A stretch of DNA of 57,030 nucleotides from Caldanaerobius fijiensis DSM 17918 (GCF_900129075.1 NZ_FQVH01000017.1:1-57030); one strand, 5' to 3'; shown: positions 38,959 through 49,927, counted from the stretch's first letter. Program-made: numbers and translations. Notes: generated by a model not told the origin, from the sequence alone.

Positions 38959-40227
38959 ATGGGAATGACGATGACGCAAAAAATCCTGGCAAAACATGCA
39001 GGATTGGATAAGGTGGTACCAGGTCAACTTATAAAAGCAAAAGTGGATATGGTACTGGGAAATGATGTGACATCTCCTGTAGCTATCAAAGAATTTGAAA
39101 AATTGGGCCTGGATCGGGTCTTTGATGTGAACAGGATAGCGTTGGTGCCTGATCACTTTACTCCCAATAAAGATATAAAGTCAGCAGAACAGGCCAATGT
39201 AATAAGAAAATTTGCTAAAAAATACGGCATTGTAAATTACTTTGAGGTAGGCCGTATGGGCATCGAACACGCCTTGCTTCCTGAACAGGGCCTTGTAGGA
39301 CCCGGTGATGTGGTAATAGGCGCCGATTCCCATACGTGCACCTACGGCGCTTTAGGGGCGTTTTCTACGGGTATAGGCAGTACTGACATGGCTGCGGCCA
39401 TGGCTACAGGGGAGGCCTGGTTTAAGGTGCCACAGGCTATAAAGTTTGACTTAAAGGGCAAATTGAACAAATGGGTCAGCGGAAAAGACGTTATTCTGTA
39501 CATCATAGGGATGATAGGTGTTGATGGAGCTCTATATATGTCCATGGAGTATACAGGGGAAGGCCTGAAATCTTTGACCATGGATGATAGGTTCACCATA
39601 GCTAACATGGCCATAGAGGCGGGTGCCAAGAACGGCATATTCGACGTTGATGAGGAGACTTTAAACTATGTAAAGGGAAGGGCTAAAAGACCTTATGAAG
39701 TGTTTAAGGCCGATGAAGATGCCGAATACGAAAGAATCTATGAAATCGACCTGAGCGGTATAAGGCCTCAGGTGGCATTTCCCCATCTCCCTGAGAATAC
39801 CAAGCCTATAGATGAGGCCAGAGGGGTAAAGATCGACCAGGTGGTCATAGGTTCTTGCACCAATGGCCGTATAAAGGATATGGAAGAGGCTTATCAGATA
39901 CTTAAAGGGAGAAAAGTGCATCCCGATGTGAGGCTGATCATATTCCCGGCTACTCAGGAAATATATCTGGAGTGCTTGAAACGCGGTTATATTGAAGAGT
40001 TTATAAAAGCGGGTGCTGCTGTCAGCACGCCAACGTGCGGTCCGTGTCTGGGAGGTCATATGGGTATACTGGCAAAAGGTGAAAGGGCGTTGGCAACGAC
40101 TAATCGCAACTTTGTCGGCAGAATGGGTCATCCAGAAAGCGAAGTTTATCTGGCCAGTCCCGCTGTGGCTGCAGCATCAGCTGTAGCAGGTTATATAGAG
40201 GATCCGGAGGTGGTATTAAATGATTAA
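38959..40227 (+). CDS. leuC: 3-isopropylmalate dehydratase large subunit
   Basis: 422 residues, HacA/LeuC two-subunit type. The start is one of several close ATGs; 38959 ([15 protein letters not shown]) fits the family. It has [31 protein letters not shown] (4Fe-4S Cys) and [11 protein letters not shown] (two more Fe-S Cys). It isomerises 2- to 3-isopropylmalate with leuD, whose gene overlaps its end by 8 bases. Confidence 0.95.
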   Translation: MGMTMTQKILAKHAGLDKVVPGQLIKAKVDMVLGNDVTSPVAIKEFEKLGLDRVFDVNRIALVPDHFTPNKDIKSAEQANVIRKFAKKYGIVNYFEVGRMGIEHALLPEQGLVGPGDVVIGADSHTCTYGALGAFSTGIGSTDMAAAMATGEAWFKVPQAIKFDLKGKLNKWVSGKDVILYIIGMIGVDGALYMSMEYTGEGLKSLTMDDRFTIANMAIEAGAKNGIFDVDEETLNYVKGRAKRPYEVFKADEDAEYERIYEIDLSGIRPQVAFPHLPENTKPIDEARGVKIDQVVIGSCTNGRIKDMEEAYQILKGRKVHPDVRLIIFPATQEIYLECLKRGYIEEFIKAGAAVSTPTCGPCLGGHMGILAKGERALATTNRNFVGRMGHPESEVYLASPAVAAASAVAGYIEDPEVVLND

Positions 40228-40717
40228 AGGAAATGCCATAAAATACGGAGATAACGTGGATACGGATGTAATAATACCAGCTAGGTATTTAAACACCTCA
40301 GAGCCATCAGAGCTTGCCAGGCACTGCATGGAAGATCTGGATGCGACTTTTAAAGACAGGGTTAAGCCGGGCGATATCATCGTGGCAGGTAAGAATTTTG
40401 GTTGCGGTTCATCCCGTGAACATGCTCCTATAGCCATAAAGGCATCCGGCATATCCTGTGTCATAGCCCGTACCTTTGCCAGGATATTTTACAGAAACGC
40501 CATAAATATAGGTCTTCCTATACTGGAATGCCCTGAGGCGGTGGACGGGATAGATGACGGCGATGTGGTAAGCGTGGATTTTAATACAGGGGTAATCTAC
40601 AATGAAACCAAAAATCTCACCTTTCATGCAGCGCCATTTCCTGAGTTTATCCAGGAGATCATAAAGCACGATGGACTGATAAATTATGTGAAGGCGCAGG
40701 TGAATAAGAATGTATAA
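40220..40717 (+). CDS. leuD: 3-isopropylmalate dehydratase small subunit
   Basis: 165 residues of the archaeal/clostridial short type. It has [16 protein letters not shown] and [21 protein letters not shown], the conserved swivelling-domain motifs. It overlaps leuC by 8 bases and leuB by 8 bases, so translation of the three is coupled. Confidence 0.95.
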   Translation: MIKGNAIKYGDNVDTDVIIPARYLNTSEPSELARHCMEDLDATFKDRVKPGDIIVAGKNFGCGSSREHAPIAIKASGISCVIARTFARIFYRNAINIGLPILECPEAVDGIDDGDVVSVDFNTGVIYNETKNLTFHAAPFPEFIQEIIKHDGLINYVKAQVNKNV

Positions 40718-41783
40718 GATAGCGGTGTTACCAGGCGATGGGATAGGCCCTGAAGTGGTAAATGAGGCGCTCAAGGTCTTAAATGCCATTGAGCGTAAGT
40801 ACGGAGTAGATTTTGAAACAGCTATATACCCTTTTGGAGGTATTGCTATAGACAAAACCGGTGATCCATATCCTGCGGAGACCCAGGAGGCGTGCTTAAA
40901 GAGTGATGCCGTTCTTCTAGGGGCAGTAGGCGGGCCTAAGTGGGATGCATTGCCTGGCAGCAAAAGGCCTGAAGCCGGATTATTGGCCCTCAGGAAGAGC
41001 CTCAATGTATATGCGAATCTAAGGCCTGCGATCCTTTACGAGCCTCTTAAAAATGCATCGCCTTTGAAAGCAGAAATAGTCGGCGATGGACTGGACGTGC
41101 TGGTGGTAAGAGAGCTTACAGGCGGCATCTACTTTGGTACAAGGGGCAGGGAAAAAACCGATACAGGCTATAAAGCTTACGATACGGAGATCTATTCAAC
41201 TGAAGAGATAAAGCGCATAGCAAAGGTGGCCTTTGATGCTGCTATGAAGAGAAAAAAGAAGGTAACATCAGTAGATAAGGCCAACATATTGGAGAGTTCC
41301 AGGTTGTGGAGGGAGACGGTGGAAGAGGTTGCCAAAGATTACCCTGAGGTTACCCTTGAACACATGTATGTGGACAATGCCTCCATGCAGCTTATCAAAA
41401 ATCCCCGCCAATTTGATGTTATCGTGACCAGCAATATGTTTGGGGACATTTTGAGCGACGAGGCTTCCATGCTTACAGGTTCTATAGGTATGCTTCCCTC
41501 GGCTAGCTTGCGGGATGACAGAGTGGGCTTATATGAACCTGTACACGGCTCGGCCCCTGATATCGCGGGTACCAAAAAGGCTAATCCTCTTGCGACGATA
41601 TTGTCGGTGGCTATGATGTTGAGGTATTCCTTTGATATGGAGGATGCCGCTAGAGATATTGAAGATGCGGTGTTATCGGTTTTAAAGAAGGGTTATAGAA
41701 CCCAGGATATAATGCAGGATGGCATGATTCTTGTAAATACGGTAGAGATGGGAGATCTGGTTGTTGAAGAGATAAGGGGGTAA
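40710..41783 (+). CDS. leuB: 3-isopropylmalate dehydrogenase
   Basis: 357 residues with the isocitrate/isopropylmalate dehydrogenase fold. [20 protein letters not shown] starts it, RPAILYEPL and [12 protein letters not shown] follow, and [11 protein letters not shown] with the [16 protein letters not shown]-binding site ends the active site region. It oxidises 3-isopropylmalate with NAD. Normal length, ilvD starts 5 bases on. Confidence 0.96.
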   Translation: MYKIAVLPGDGIGPEVVNEALKVLNAIERKYGVDFETAIYPFGGIAIDKTGDPYPAETQEACLKSDAVLLGAVGGPKWDALPGSKRPEAGLLALRKSLNVYANLRPAILYEPLKNASPLKAEIVGDGLDVLVVRELTGGIYFGTRGREKTDTGYKAYDTEIYSTEEIKRIAKVAFDAAMKRKKKVTSVDKANILESSRLWRETVEEVAKDYPEVTLEHMYVDNASMQLIKNPRQFDVIVTSNMFGDILSDEASMLTGSIGMLPSASLRDDRVGLYEPVHGSAPDIAGTKKANPLATILSVAMMLRYSFDMEDAARDIEDAVLSVLKKGYRTQDIMQDGMILVNTVEMGDLVVEEIRG

Positions 41784-41788
41784 GCGGT

Positions 41789-43465
41789 ATGGATGAGCTG
41801 AGTAAAAACGTAAAAGCTGGCGTGGAGAAAGCGCCGCACAGATCGCTTTTGTATGCTTTGGGAATTACGGATGAGGAGATGAAAAGGCCTTTTATCGGTG
41901 TTATAAGCTCTAAGAGCGAGATAATACCTGGTCATCTACACCTGGATAAAATAGCAGAGGCGGTAAAAGCAGGTATCAGGATGGCAGGGGGTGTCCCCTT
42001 TGAGATAAATACCATTGGTGTGTGCGATGGTATAGCTATGAATCACACGGGAATGAAATACTCTTTAGCCAGCCGTGAGCTTATAGCCGACAGCGTAGAA
42101 GTGGTGGTGAGAGCCCATGCCTTTGACGGCATAGTATTGATCCCCAACTGTGATAAGATCGTACCCGGCATGCTCATGGCAGCAGCCAGGCTTAATATAC
42201 CTGCCATTGTAGTCAGCGGTGGGCCTATGCTGGCAGGCAGATTCCGCGGGCAGGATTCAGACCTCAGTAAGGTATTTGAAGCGGTAGGGGCGGTGTCCGC
42301 AGGAATGATGAGCGAGGATGAATTGCATGAGCTGGAACAGTACGCATGTCCTGGGTGTGGTTCCTGCTCAGGTATGTACACGGCTAATACCATGAATTGT
42401 CTTACAGAGGCTTTGGGCATGGGTTTGCCAGGCAATGGTACCATACCTGCAGTGTACGCAGAAAGAATAAGGCTTGCGAAGATGGCTGGTATGCGCATTA
42501 TGGACCTGGTCCAAAAAGAGATTCGCCCCAGGGATATTATGACTCGAAATGCCTTCATCAATGCTTTTGCAGTGGATATGGCGTTAGGAGGTTCTACCAA
42601 TACCGTTTTGCATTTGACAGCAATCGCCCATGAGGCTGGTGTGGAGATAAGCCTTGAAGATATAGACAGGATAAGCAATACAGTGCCCAACCTCTGCAAG
42701 CTTAGCCCTGCGGGTAAATACCACATTCAGGACTTATATGAAGCCGGTGGCATACAGGCTGTCATGGCGGAACTGAATAAAAAAGGCTATATAGACACGG
42801 GGCGTTTTACGGTCACAGGCAAGACCGTTGGAGAAAACATCAAAGGCGTTTCAGTTAGAAATCACGATGTGATAAGGCCTGTAGAGGAACCGTACAGCAA
42901 AACAGGTGGTCTTGCCATACTGAAAGGGAATCTGGCTCCTGATGGCGCTGTGGTAAAAGCGTCAGCGGTATCCCCTGAGATGATGGTGCATGAAGGGCCT
43001 GCCAGGGTGTTTGATTCGGAGGATGAGGCCATTGATGCCATATTAAAAGGCAAAATAAACAAAGGCGATGTGGTGGTTATAAGGTATGAGGGACCAAAAG
43101 GTGGTCCGGGTATGAGAGAAATGCTGAGCCCAACGTCGGCGCTGGCGGGGATGGGCTTGGATAAAGATGTGGCGTTGATCACCGATGGACGGTTCTCGGG
43201 CGCTACAAGAGGCGCGTCCATAGGCCATGTTTCTCCTGAAGCGGCAGAAGGAGGTCCTATAGCCGTACTCAAGGATGGGGATATCATATCTATAAATATA
43301 CCTGAGCGCAAATTAGAGGTAAAATTGTCTGATGCGGAGTTGCATGAGCGCTTTAAGGTCTGGGTCAAAAAAGAACCACAGATAAAGAGCGGATACCTGA
43401 GAAGATACGCTGAAATGGTAACGTCAGCCAGCACAGGAGCGGTGTTTAAGCAAGGGGGGATGTGA
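41789..43465 (+). CDS. ilvD: Dihydroxyacid dehydratase
   Basis: 558 residues. It dehydrates 2,3-dihydroxyisovalerate and the isoleucine equivalent. It has [26 protein letters not shown], the NCDKIVPGM Cys, [20 protein letters not shown] (Fe-S cluster Cys) and a C-terminal [25 protein letters not shown] 41789 follows the leuB stop after 5 bases. The gene ends exactly where ilvB starts. Confidence 0.96.
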   Translation: MDELSKNVKAGVEKAPHRSLLYALGITDEEMKRPFIGVISSKSEIIPGHLHLDKIAEAVKAGIRMAGGVPFEINTIGVCDGIAMNHTGMKYSLASRELIADSVEVVVRAHAFDGIVLIPNCDKIVPGMLMAAARLNIPAIVVSGGPMLAGRFRGQDSDLSKVFEAVGAVSAGMMSEDELHELEQYACPGCGSCSGMYTANTMNCLTEALGMGLPGNGTIPAVYAERIRLAKMAGMRIMDLVQKEIRPRDIMTRNAFINAFAVDMALGGSTNTVLHLTAIAHEAGVEISLEDIDRISNTVPNLCKLSPAGKYHIQDLYEAGGIQAVMAELNKKGYIDTGRFTVTGKTVGENIKGVSVRNHDVIRPVEEPYSKTGGLAILKGNLAPDGAVVKASAVSPEMMVHEGPARVFDSEDEAIDAILKGKINKGDVVVIRYEGPKGGPGMREMLSPTSALAGMGLDKDVALITDGRFSGATRGASIGHVSPEAAEGGPIAVLKDGDIISINIPERKLEVKLSDAELHERFKVWVKKEPQIKSGYLRRYAEMVTSASTGAVFKQGGM

Positions 43466-45133
43466 ATGAAGCTACAGGGGGCAGAGATCATCATAAGGTG
43501 TTTAAAGGATCTGGGAGTCGATGTGATATTCGGATATCCTGGTGGAGCTGTTTTGCCTATATACGATGCATTGTACGATTCGGATATAAAACATGTGCTG
43601 GTAGCCCATGAGCAGATGGCCGCTCATATGGCAGATGGCTATGCCAGGGTGACAGGTAAGCCTGGTGTTTGTTTTGCCACGTCAGGTCCCGGAGCTACCA
43701 ATCTGGTTACAGGTATCGCTAATGCATACATGGATTCAGTGCCTATTATCGCCATAACAGGTCAGGTTGCCAGAAATCTCATAGGCAAGGACTCCTTTCA
43801 GGAGGTAGACATAGCAGGTATTACAATGCCTATTACAAAACATAATTACATCGTAAAAGACCCAGAAAAGCTGGCATATATCATCTATGAAGCCTTTGAA
43901 ATCGCCACAACGGGTAGACCTGGTCCTGTCCTCATCGATGTGCCAAAAGATATTCAGGCCATGATGATAGAATATGAGCCTATAAATAGAAATTCTATAA
44001 ATTATGAGCACAAGCCCAAGAAAAATATAAATTATGCTAATATAGAAAAGGCAGTGCAATTAATAGATCAAAGTGAGCGGCCTGTGATATATGCAGGGGG
44101 CGGAATAATATGCTCTGGAGCTTACGAAGAATTGAAAGAGCTGGCTGAAAAGGCTGACATTCCTGTGACCACATCCCTTATGGGGCTTGGAGCCTTTCCA
44201 GAAGATCACCCACTGGCATTGGGCTTTTTAGGGATGCATGGAAGCAAATACGCTAACATGGCTGTGTATAAGTCTGATCTGGTGATAGCTATCGGAGCCA
44301 GATTTAGCGATAGGGTTGCAGGAAAGGCTACAGGGTTTGCACCGGATGCAAAGATAATTCATATTGATATTGATGCGGCGGAGATCGGGAAAAACATAAA
44401 GACAAATGTGGGTATTGTAGGAGATGCAAAATCTGTTCTCAGAGAGCTTGTGCAGAAAGTAAAGCCTAATTATCATCATGAATGGCATAAACAACTGGCA
44501 GAAATGAAAGAAAAATATAAATTCAGGTATAATAGAGATGGCAAGCTAAAACCACAGTATATTGTGGAAAGAATTAGTGAGCTTACAAGTGGAGATGCTA
44601 TAATAGCTACGGAAGTGGGGCAGAACCAGATGTGGGCTGCTCAGTATTATAAATTTACAAAGCCCCGCACTTTTATTACTTCAGGAGGATTGGGAACTAT
44701 GGGATTTGGCTTACCTGCGGCTATTGGTGCACAGGTGGGTAAGCCAGATAAAAGAGTTATAAATATCGCTGGAGATGGCAGCATCAGGATGAATATAAAG
44801 TCGCTGGAGACAGCAGCCATATACAATATACCCGTTATTACAGTGATTTTAAATAACAATACACTGGGTATGGTTAGGCAATGGCAGACGCTCCTTTATA
44901 ATAAACGGTATTCCCATACAGATTTGAATCCCAATCTCGATTTTGTAAAACTGTCAGAGGTTTACGGCGTTAGCGCGTGCAGGGTAACCAATGAAGAAGA
45001 GTTTAATGATGCGATTAAAAAAGCCCTTGGCGAAAATAAACCTGCGCTCATAGAATGCATGATTGATAAAGATGAAAAGGTATTGCCGTTTATCCCAGCA
45101 GGTGGTTCTGTAGAGGATACCATTGAAGAATAG
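43466..45133 (+). CDS. ilvB: Acetolactate synthase large subunit
   Basis: 555 residues. A thiamin-diphosphate enzyme with HEQMAAHMADGYARVTGKPGVCFATSGPGATNLVTGIA (catalytic Glu in the HEQ motif), a central FAD-type domain and the C-terminal ThDP motif GDGS...LNNNTLGMV. It condenses pyruvate with pyruvate or 2-ketobutyrate. The start lies directly after the ilvD stop. Placing the large subunit last and the small subunit first in the operon is unusual. Confidence 0.95.
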   Translation: MKLQGAEIIIRCLKDLGVDVIFGYPGGAVLPIYDALYDSDIKHVLVAHEQMAAHMADGYARVTGKPGVCFATSGPGATNLVTGIANAYMDSVPIIAITGQVARNLIGKDSFQEVDIAGITMPITKHNYIVKDPEKLAYIIYEAFEIATTGRPGPVLIDVPKDIQAMMIEYEPINRNSINYEHKPKKNINYANIEKAVQLIDQSERPVIYAGGGIICSGAYEELKELAEKADIPVTTSLMGLGAFPEDHPLALGFLGMHGSKYANMAVYKSDLVIAIGARFSDRVAGKATGFAPDAKIIHIDIDAAEIGKNIKTNVGIVGDAKSVLRELVQKVKPNYHHEWHKQLAEMKEKYKFRYNRDGKLKPQYIVERISELTSGDAIIATEVGQNQMWAAQYYKFTKPRTFITSGGLGTMGFGLPAAIGAQVGKPDKRVINIAGDGSIRMNIKSLETAAIYNIPVITVILNNNTLGMVRQWQTLLYNKRYSHTDLNPNLDFVKLSEVYGVSACRVTNEEEFNDAIKKALGENKPALIECMIDKDEKVLPFIPAGGSVEDTIEE

Positions 45134-45149
45134 GAATGGTATTTTTTAA

Positions 45150-45203
45150 ATAACTGGCTCTCATCTCTCCAATTTATTGGGGAGAGAGCTGGTTATTTTT
45201 TTG
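45150..45203 (+). terminator. Terminator of the ilv-leu operon
   Basis: AACTGGCTCTC and CTCTCC pair with GGGGAGAG and GAGCTGGTT around AATTTATT, followed by a run of T. Confidence 0.85.
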
Positions 45204-45213
45204 CAAAAAAACC

Positions 45214-45267
45214 TTGCATTTTTTTATCTACGTAGTAAAATAATAAGCAAATGAGCACATTATGTGC
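45214..45267 (+). promoter_or_regulatory. Promoter with a palindrome before the HTH gene
   Basis: TTGCAT (45214-45219), 16 bases, TAAAAT (45236-45241). The perfect palindrome GCACAT-T-ATGTGC lies at 45255-45267 between the start point and the ribosome binding site, a typical position for an autoregulatory operator. Confidence 0.6.
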
Positions 45268-45283
45268 ACATAGAGGTGAAGTT

Positions 45284-45805
45284 ATGAAAGTCGTCAACAT
45301 TGGCGATAAGGTCATCAACATAGAGAAAGTTCACAGGATAATCGACAGGATATTTGAGATGAGGTCGAGAGGCTATTCACAGCAGGAGATCGCTTCAAGG
45401 TTTAATACCGATAGGACTTTTATATCGAGGTTAGAGAGTCTCGGAGAGGTAAGGCGCGGAGGTAATATCGCTGTCATCGGATTTCCCATCGGGAATAAGG
45501 CTGAAATCGAGCAGGTGCTGGATAAGCACGGTGTAGGATTTAAGCTGCTGTTATCAGAAAAAGAGCGTTGGGATTTCGTACTGGGTCTTTCGGGTCCTGA
45601 GCTGGTGAATAGGGTTATGGATCTGATAGCGGAGGTAAGGTCATATGACGTGGTGATCTTTTTGGGTTCTGACAAAAGGAGTGAAATAATCGAAGGGATA
45701 TTAGACAACGATGTGATCACTGTAAATATTGGACCGTCGCCGCTTACACAGGATGTGTATGTGGAGCCGTCGGTTATAGAGGAACTTTTAAATTCGATAA
45801 AGTGA
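45284..45805 (+). CDS. HTH DNA-binding protein with an unknown C-terminal domain
   Basis: 173 residues from ATG 45284 (AGAGGTGAAG upstream). A helix-turn-helix near residues 25-50 (RGYSQQEIASRFNTDRTFISRLESLG) is followed by a Rossmann-like region: NIAVIGFPIGNKAEI and VVIFLGSDKRSEI. Probably a regulator of the next two genes; the palindrome GCACATTATGTGC before it fits autoregulation. Its next neighbour starts 10 bases later. I do not recognise a named family. Confidence 0.75.
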   Translation: MKVVNIGDKVINIEKVHRIIDRIFEMRSRGYSQQEIASRFNTDRTFISRLESLGEVRRGGNIAVIGFPIGNKAEIEQVLDKHGVGFKLLLSEKERWDFVLGLSGPELVNRVMDLIAEVRSYDVVIFLGSDKRSEIIEGILDNDVITVNIGPSPLTQDVYVEPSVIEELLNSIK

Positions 45806-45815
45806 GGGAGTTGTT

Positions 45816-46721
45816 GTGAAAAGGATTGTGAGCGTAAGTGTAGGATCGTCAAAGCGAGATCATACGGCAGAAATCGATATACTCGGAGAAAAATTTGTCA
45901 TTGAGAGGATAGGAACAGATGGGGATTTTAAGAAAGCCCTCCAGATGATAAAAGATCTGGACGGTAAAGTAGATGCGTTTGGTATGGGGGGAATAGACCT
46001 GTATGTTTACGGTGGCAATAAAAGATACATTATAAAAGATGCTGTACCTTTTAAAAAGGCTGCGCAGAAAACCCCTATAGTAGATGGATCAGGGCTTAAA
46101 AACACACTAGAAAGAAGGGTGATAAAGTATTTATCTGAGAATGGTATAGTGAATTTTAAGGGCAAGAAGGTGCTTATGACATGCGCCATGGACCGCTTTG
46201 GCATGGCTCAGGCTTTTGAACAGGAGGGGGCGGATCTTACCATAGGCGATTTTATTTTTTTACTTAATCTGCCTATACCCCTTAAATCCCTTAGATTGTT
46301 ATATTTTCTAGCCGCCATACTGGCTCCCATTATAGTCAAATTGCCTTTTTCTATTATATATCCCGTAGGAAAAGAGCAGGAGGTAATAAAAGATAGGCAT
46401 AGCAAATATTACAGGGATGCAGAGGTTATAGCGGGAGATTACCTCTTTATAAAGAGGTATATGCCCGTGGATATGACAGGTAAGACTATAATAACTAATA
46501 CAGTTACAGCAGAAGATGTGAAATTGATGAGGGAAAGGGGTGTAGAGTTGCTGGTCACCACAACGCCTGAAATAAATGGTCGTTCTTTTGGCACCAACGT
46601 TATGGAAGCTGTTCTGGTATGCCTTGCAGGTAAGGCGCCTGAGGAGATGACACCAGAGGATTATAATACACTTCTGGATAAAATAGGTTTTAGACCAAGA
46701 GTGGAATATCTTCAAAAATAA
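45816..46721 (+). CDS. Uncharacterised protein annotated elsewhere as quinate 5-dehydrogenase-like
   Basis: 301 residues from GTG 45816 (GAGGGAG upstream). Features: KRIVSVSVGSSKRD start, DAFGMGGIDLYVYGGNKRY, KKVLMTCAMDRFGMAQAFEQEGAD and a hydrophobic stretch at 145-183 (FIFLLNLPIPLKSL, LLYFLAAILAPIIVKLPFSIIYP) that could touch the membrane. The end has TTTPEINGRSFGTNVMEA. I see no shikimate-pathway motif, so the name 'quinate dehydrogenase' would be unsafe. It is next to an acyl-ACP-reductase-like gene, so a lipid-related partner is conceivable. Confidence 0.6.
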   Translation: MKRIVSVSVGSSKRDHTAEIDILGEKFVIERIGTDGDFKKALQMIKDLDGKVDAFGMGGIDLYVYGGNKRYIIKDAVPFKKAAQKTPIVDGSGLKNTLERRVIKYLSENGIVNFKGKKVLMTCAMDRFGMAQAFEQEGADLTIGDFIFLLNLPIPLKSLRLLYFLAAILAPIIVKLPFSIIYPVGKEQEVIKDRHSKYYRDAEVIAGDYLFIKRYMPVDMTGKTIITNTVTAEDVKLMRERGVELLVTTTPEINGRSFGTNVMEAVLVCLAGKAPEEMTPEDYNTLLDKIGFRPRVEYLQK

Positions 46722-46771
46722 ATAAAAAAGCGGTTATTGAATATTAAGTTGAGTGGATGGAGGGAGTATAA

Positions 46772-47875
46772 ATGCACACATTTGCTTTTTTGATACATCC
46801 CATAGAGTATGATGATATATTTAGAAAACTCAAATTTTTGCAAAAGGTACCTGTGGGCATAGTAAAAAGCCTTATGAAGGCATTACCGCCTGTAAAAGTT
46901 TCAAAAATAGAAGGAGTAAGGAGTGCATACGCTGCTACAGAAGGTTATTTTATAGGGGTTCCTCTGGTTTCAGATCAGATGATAAATCTACCGGAAGATT
47001 TTGTAATTAAAAAGATAATAAAGGCAGGCAAGCTAGCAGAGAAACTGGGAGCAGAAATCGTGGGCCTTGGAGCCATGACATCGGTGGTGGGTGATGCAGG
47101 TATAACTGTTTCAAAAAATTTGAATATTGCCGTTACTACGGGGAATAGCTATACTGTAGCTACTGCTATAGAAGGAACTATTAAAGCAGCGGAGATGATG
47201 GGCAAGGACATAAAGGATTGTAATGCTGTTGTAATTGGTGCTACGGGCTCTATAGGCAAGGTATGCGCAGAGATACTGGCAAGAGATGTAAAAGAACTTA
47301 CGTTGGTGGCTCGAAATAGAGAAAGATTAAAGGATTTTGCCGAAACCCTTATGTACAGGACAGGGATATCTCCAAGTATTACCTCAAATGTGGATGAGGC
47401 CCTAATAAATGCAGATGTGGTGATAACGGTGACCAGTGCCGTAGATACCGTTATAAAGCCTGAGTATTTAAAACCCGGTGCAGTGGTTTGCGACGTAGCA
47501 AGGCCGAGAGATGTATCAAAAGAAGTGGTAGAGAAGAGAGACGATGTCTTAGTCATAGAAGGGGGAGTTGTGGAGGTCCCCGGTGATGTGGATTTTCATT
47601 TTAACTTCGGCTTTCCGCCTAAGACCAGCTACGCCTGTATGGCGGAGACCATGATTTTAGCCATGGAAGGGCGCATTGAAAATTATTCATTGGGAAGGGA
47701 CATGACTGTAGAGCAGGTGGAAGAGATCGCTGCCCTTGCTAAAAAACACGGTTTTAAACTGGCAGGTTTCAGAAGTTTTGAAAAGGAAGTACCTATTGAA
47801 AAGATAAAAGAGATAAAGATGAATGCCAGAAGGAAAAAACTTAACATATCCACATACGACATGGGTAGTGTATAA
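46772..47875 (+). CDS. Acyl-ACP-reductase-like oxidoreductase
   Basis: 367 residues. It resembles cyanobacterial long-chain acyl-ACP reductase (AAR), as I recall that sequence: GLGAMTSV, TTGNSYTVATAIEG, VVIGATGSIGKVCAEIL (Rossmann NADPH site), LVARNRERL, EGGVVEVPGDVDFHF, SYACMAETMILAMEGRIENYSLGRD and a final KKHGFKLAGF. Cys289 aligns with the AAR catalytic Cys. AAR makes fatty aldehydes from acyl-ACP, and such activity has not been shown for this clostridial group. Annotation pipelines tend to call it shikimate dehydrogenase. Alternatively it may act on another thioester. Confidence 0.75.
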   Translation: MHTFAFLIHPIEYDDIFRKLKFLQKVPVGIVKSLMKALPPVKVSKIEGVRSAYAATEGYFIGVPLVSDQMINLPEDFVIKKIIKAGKLAEKLGAEIVGLGAMTSVVGDAGITVSKNLNIAVTTGNSYTVATAIEGTIKAAEMMGKDIKDCNAVVIGATGSIGKVCAEILARDVKELTLVARNRERLKDFAETLMYRTGISPSITSNVDEALINADVVITVTSAVDTVIKPEYLKPGAVVCDVARPRDVSKEVVEKRDDVLVIEGGVVEVPGDVDFHFNFGFPPKTSYACMAETMILAMEGRIENYSLGRDMTVEQVEEIAALAKKHGFKLAGFRSFEKEVPIEKIKEIKMNARRKKLNISTYDMGSV

Positions 47876-47940
47876 TTGCAAGAGCTTTATAATAAATTGC
47901 ATATTTACTTTGGAGAATCAAAAATTTTAGTGAAGAATGG

Positions 47941-48031
47941 GCTGTATACGTTTTCACAACAGTGTATATTTGCAAGACATACTGTATACATATTCAAAAT
48001 AGTTTTCTTTGTCGGATATATCTGATATAAT
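47941..48031 (+). promoter_or_regulatory. PEPCK promoter with three TGTATA repeats at 20-bp spacing
   Basis: TGTATA occurs at 47943, 47963 and 47983, exactly 20 bp apart. The -10 TATAAT is at 48026-48031 with a weak -35 (TTTTCT, 48003-48008). Placing the start near 48038, the repeats centre at about -92, -72 and -52, suitable for an activator with sites on one helix face. Confidence 0.6.
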
Positions 48032-48068
48032 ATAGAATCAAAGGATAAATAAAAGAAAGGGGAAAGAT

Positions 48069-49826
48069 ATGATTACTACTAACAAGGCTGTTCTGGATTG
48101 GGTAGAAGAAATGGCAAGGCTCACAAAACCGGATAACATAGTATGGTTAGACGGGTCGGAAGAAGAGAAGCAGAAACTCATTAAGCAGGCCCTTGAAACG
48201 GGCGAACTACACGAACTAAATCAAGAAAAGCTTCCGGGCTGTTATTTACACAGGACCGCTGTAAGCGATGTAGCAAGGGTGGAACATAGAACGTTTATAT
48301 GCACCAGAAATAAGGACGATGCAGGTCCAACCAACAACTGGATGGCTCCCGACGAGGCTTATTCAAAGCTGAGGAAATTATTTGACGGATCCATGAAGGG
48401 AAGGACGATGTATGTCATTCCATATATTATGGGCCCTGTGGGATCGCCTTTTAGCAAGGTGGGCGTAGAATTGACTGATAGTATCTATGTGGTCCTCAAC
48501 ATGAGGATTATGACGAGAATGGGCGATGTGGCTTGGCAGCAGCTAGGGGATTCGGATGAATTTGTAAAAGGGCTTCACTCCAAAGCGACATTGGACCCTG
48601 AAGAGAGGTATATTTGCCATTTCCCTGAAGACAATACTATATGGAGTGTAAATTCAGGTTATGGTGGAAATGTGCTCCTGGGTAAAAAATGCTTTGCATT
48701 AAGGATCGCAAGCTATATGGGCAGAAAGCAGGGCTGGATGGCTGAGCATATGCTCATACTGGGAGTGGAAGATCCTAAGGGAAATGTATCTTATGTGGCA
48801 GCGGCGTTCCCCAGCGCGTGCGGCAAGACAAATCTCGCAATGCTTGTGCCTCCTGAATATTATGCAAAGCAGGGATATAAGGTATGGACTGTTGGCGATG
48901 ATATTGCATGGCTGAGGATTGGCGAAGATGGAAGGCTATGGGCAGTAAATCCTGAAGCAGGCTTTTTTGGAGTAGCGCCTGGAACCAGCTATAAGACCAA
49001 TCCCAACGCTATGGAAACTATAAAGGCCAATACCATATTCACCAATGTTCTTCTAACCCCGGATAATACGGTTTGGTGGGAGGGCATGGGAGAACCGCCA
49101 GCCAGTGGTATTAATTGGAAAGGTGAGCCGTGGACGCCGGATAGCGGCGAAAAGGGAGCACACCCCAATGCTAGATTTACAGCACCTGCCAGTCAGTGCC
49201 CGTCGATTTCTCCAGAGTGGGAAAATCCCAAAGGAGTGCCCATTTCTGCGATAATCTTTGGTGGCAGAAGGGCGAAAGTAGCTCCCCTTGTTTATCAATC
49301 TTTTGATTGGAATCACGGCGTATATGTTGGGGCGACGATGGCATCAGAAACCACAGCAGCAGCTGCCGGCAAGGTAGGTGTGGTAAGACGTGACCCCATG
49401 GCTATGTTGCCTTTCTGCGGATACAACATGGCAGACTATTTTGCATACTGGCTTGAGATGGGCAAGAGGATACCCAATCCTCCCAAGATCTTCAATGTCA
49501 ACTGGTTCAGAACGGATGATGAAGGCAATTTCCTCTGGCCGGGATTTGGCGAAAACATGAGGGTGCTGAAGTGGATAATAGACAGGTGCAATGGAAACGG
49601 TGAAGCGGTAGAAACGCCAATCGGCTATGTGCCAGCAAAAGGTGCCATAGATACCACGGGGTTGGATATCTCTGATGAGGTCATGGAGGAGCTATTGAGC
49701 GTTGATAAAGATGTATGGGCCGAGGAGATAAAAGATCAGGAGGAGTTCTTAAAACAGTTTGGTGACAGACTACCTGAGGAAATAATTGCCCAGAAAGAGG
49801 CATTGAAAAAGAGATTTGGATTATAA
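48069..49826 (+). CDS. pckG: Phosphoenolpyruvate carboxykinase (GTP type)
   Basis: 585 residues. It interconverts oxaloacetate and PEP with GTP. It has the GTP-type P-loop [39 protein letters not shown] and [16 protein letters not shown]. Start ATG 48069 after AAAGGGG. In fermentative anaerobes this enzyme can also fix CO2. It is a single gene with its own promoter and terminator. Confidence 0.96.
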   Translation: MITTNKAVLDWVEEMARLTKPDNIVWLDGSEEEKQKLIKQALETGELHELNQEKLPGCYLHRTAVSDVARVEHRTFICTRNKDDAGPTNNWMAPDEAYSKLRKLFDGSMKGRTMYVIPYIMGPVGSPFSKVGVELTDSIYVVLNMRIMTRMGDVAWQQLGDSDEFVKGLHSKATLDPEERYICHFPEDNTIWSVNSGYGGNVLLGKKCFALRIASYMGRKQGWMAEHMLILGVEDPKGNVSYVAAAFPSACGKTNLAMLVPPEYYAKQGYKVWTVGDDIAWLRIGEDGRLWAVNPEAGFFGVAPGTSYKTNPNAMETIKANTIFTNVLLTPDNTVWWEGMGEPPASGINWKGEPWTPDSGEKGAHPNARFTAPASQCPSISPEWENPKGVPISAIIFGGRRAKVAPLVYQSFDWNHGVYVGATMASETTAAAAGKVGVVRRDPMAMLPFCGYNMADYFAYWLEMGKRIPNPPKIFNVNWFRTDDEGNFLWPGFGENMRVLKWIIDRCNGNGEAVETPIGYVPAKGAIDTTGLDISDEVMEELLSVDKDVWAEEIKDQEEFLKQFGDRLPEEIIAQKEALKKRFGL

Positions 49827-49836
49827 GCATTTGCAT

Positions 49837-49866
49837 AAAAGGGTAACGCCAAAGTTACCCTTTTAT
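49837..49866 (+). terminator. Terminator after PEPCK
   Basis: AAAAGGGTAAC pairs with GTTACCCTTTT around GCCAAA. Confidence 0.87.
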
Positions 49867-49927
49867 TGCATTTAAAGGGCAGATCATTGGATTTATTGTG
49901 TAATTGCTTATTGTTAGAGGTGATTTA

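Noticed and set aside
45816-47875. Shikimate/quinate dehydrogenase pair
   Set aside because: No shikimate-binding motif; the second protein matches AAR motifs better and the first shows none of the quinate dehydrogenase motifs.
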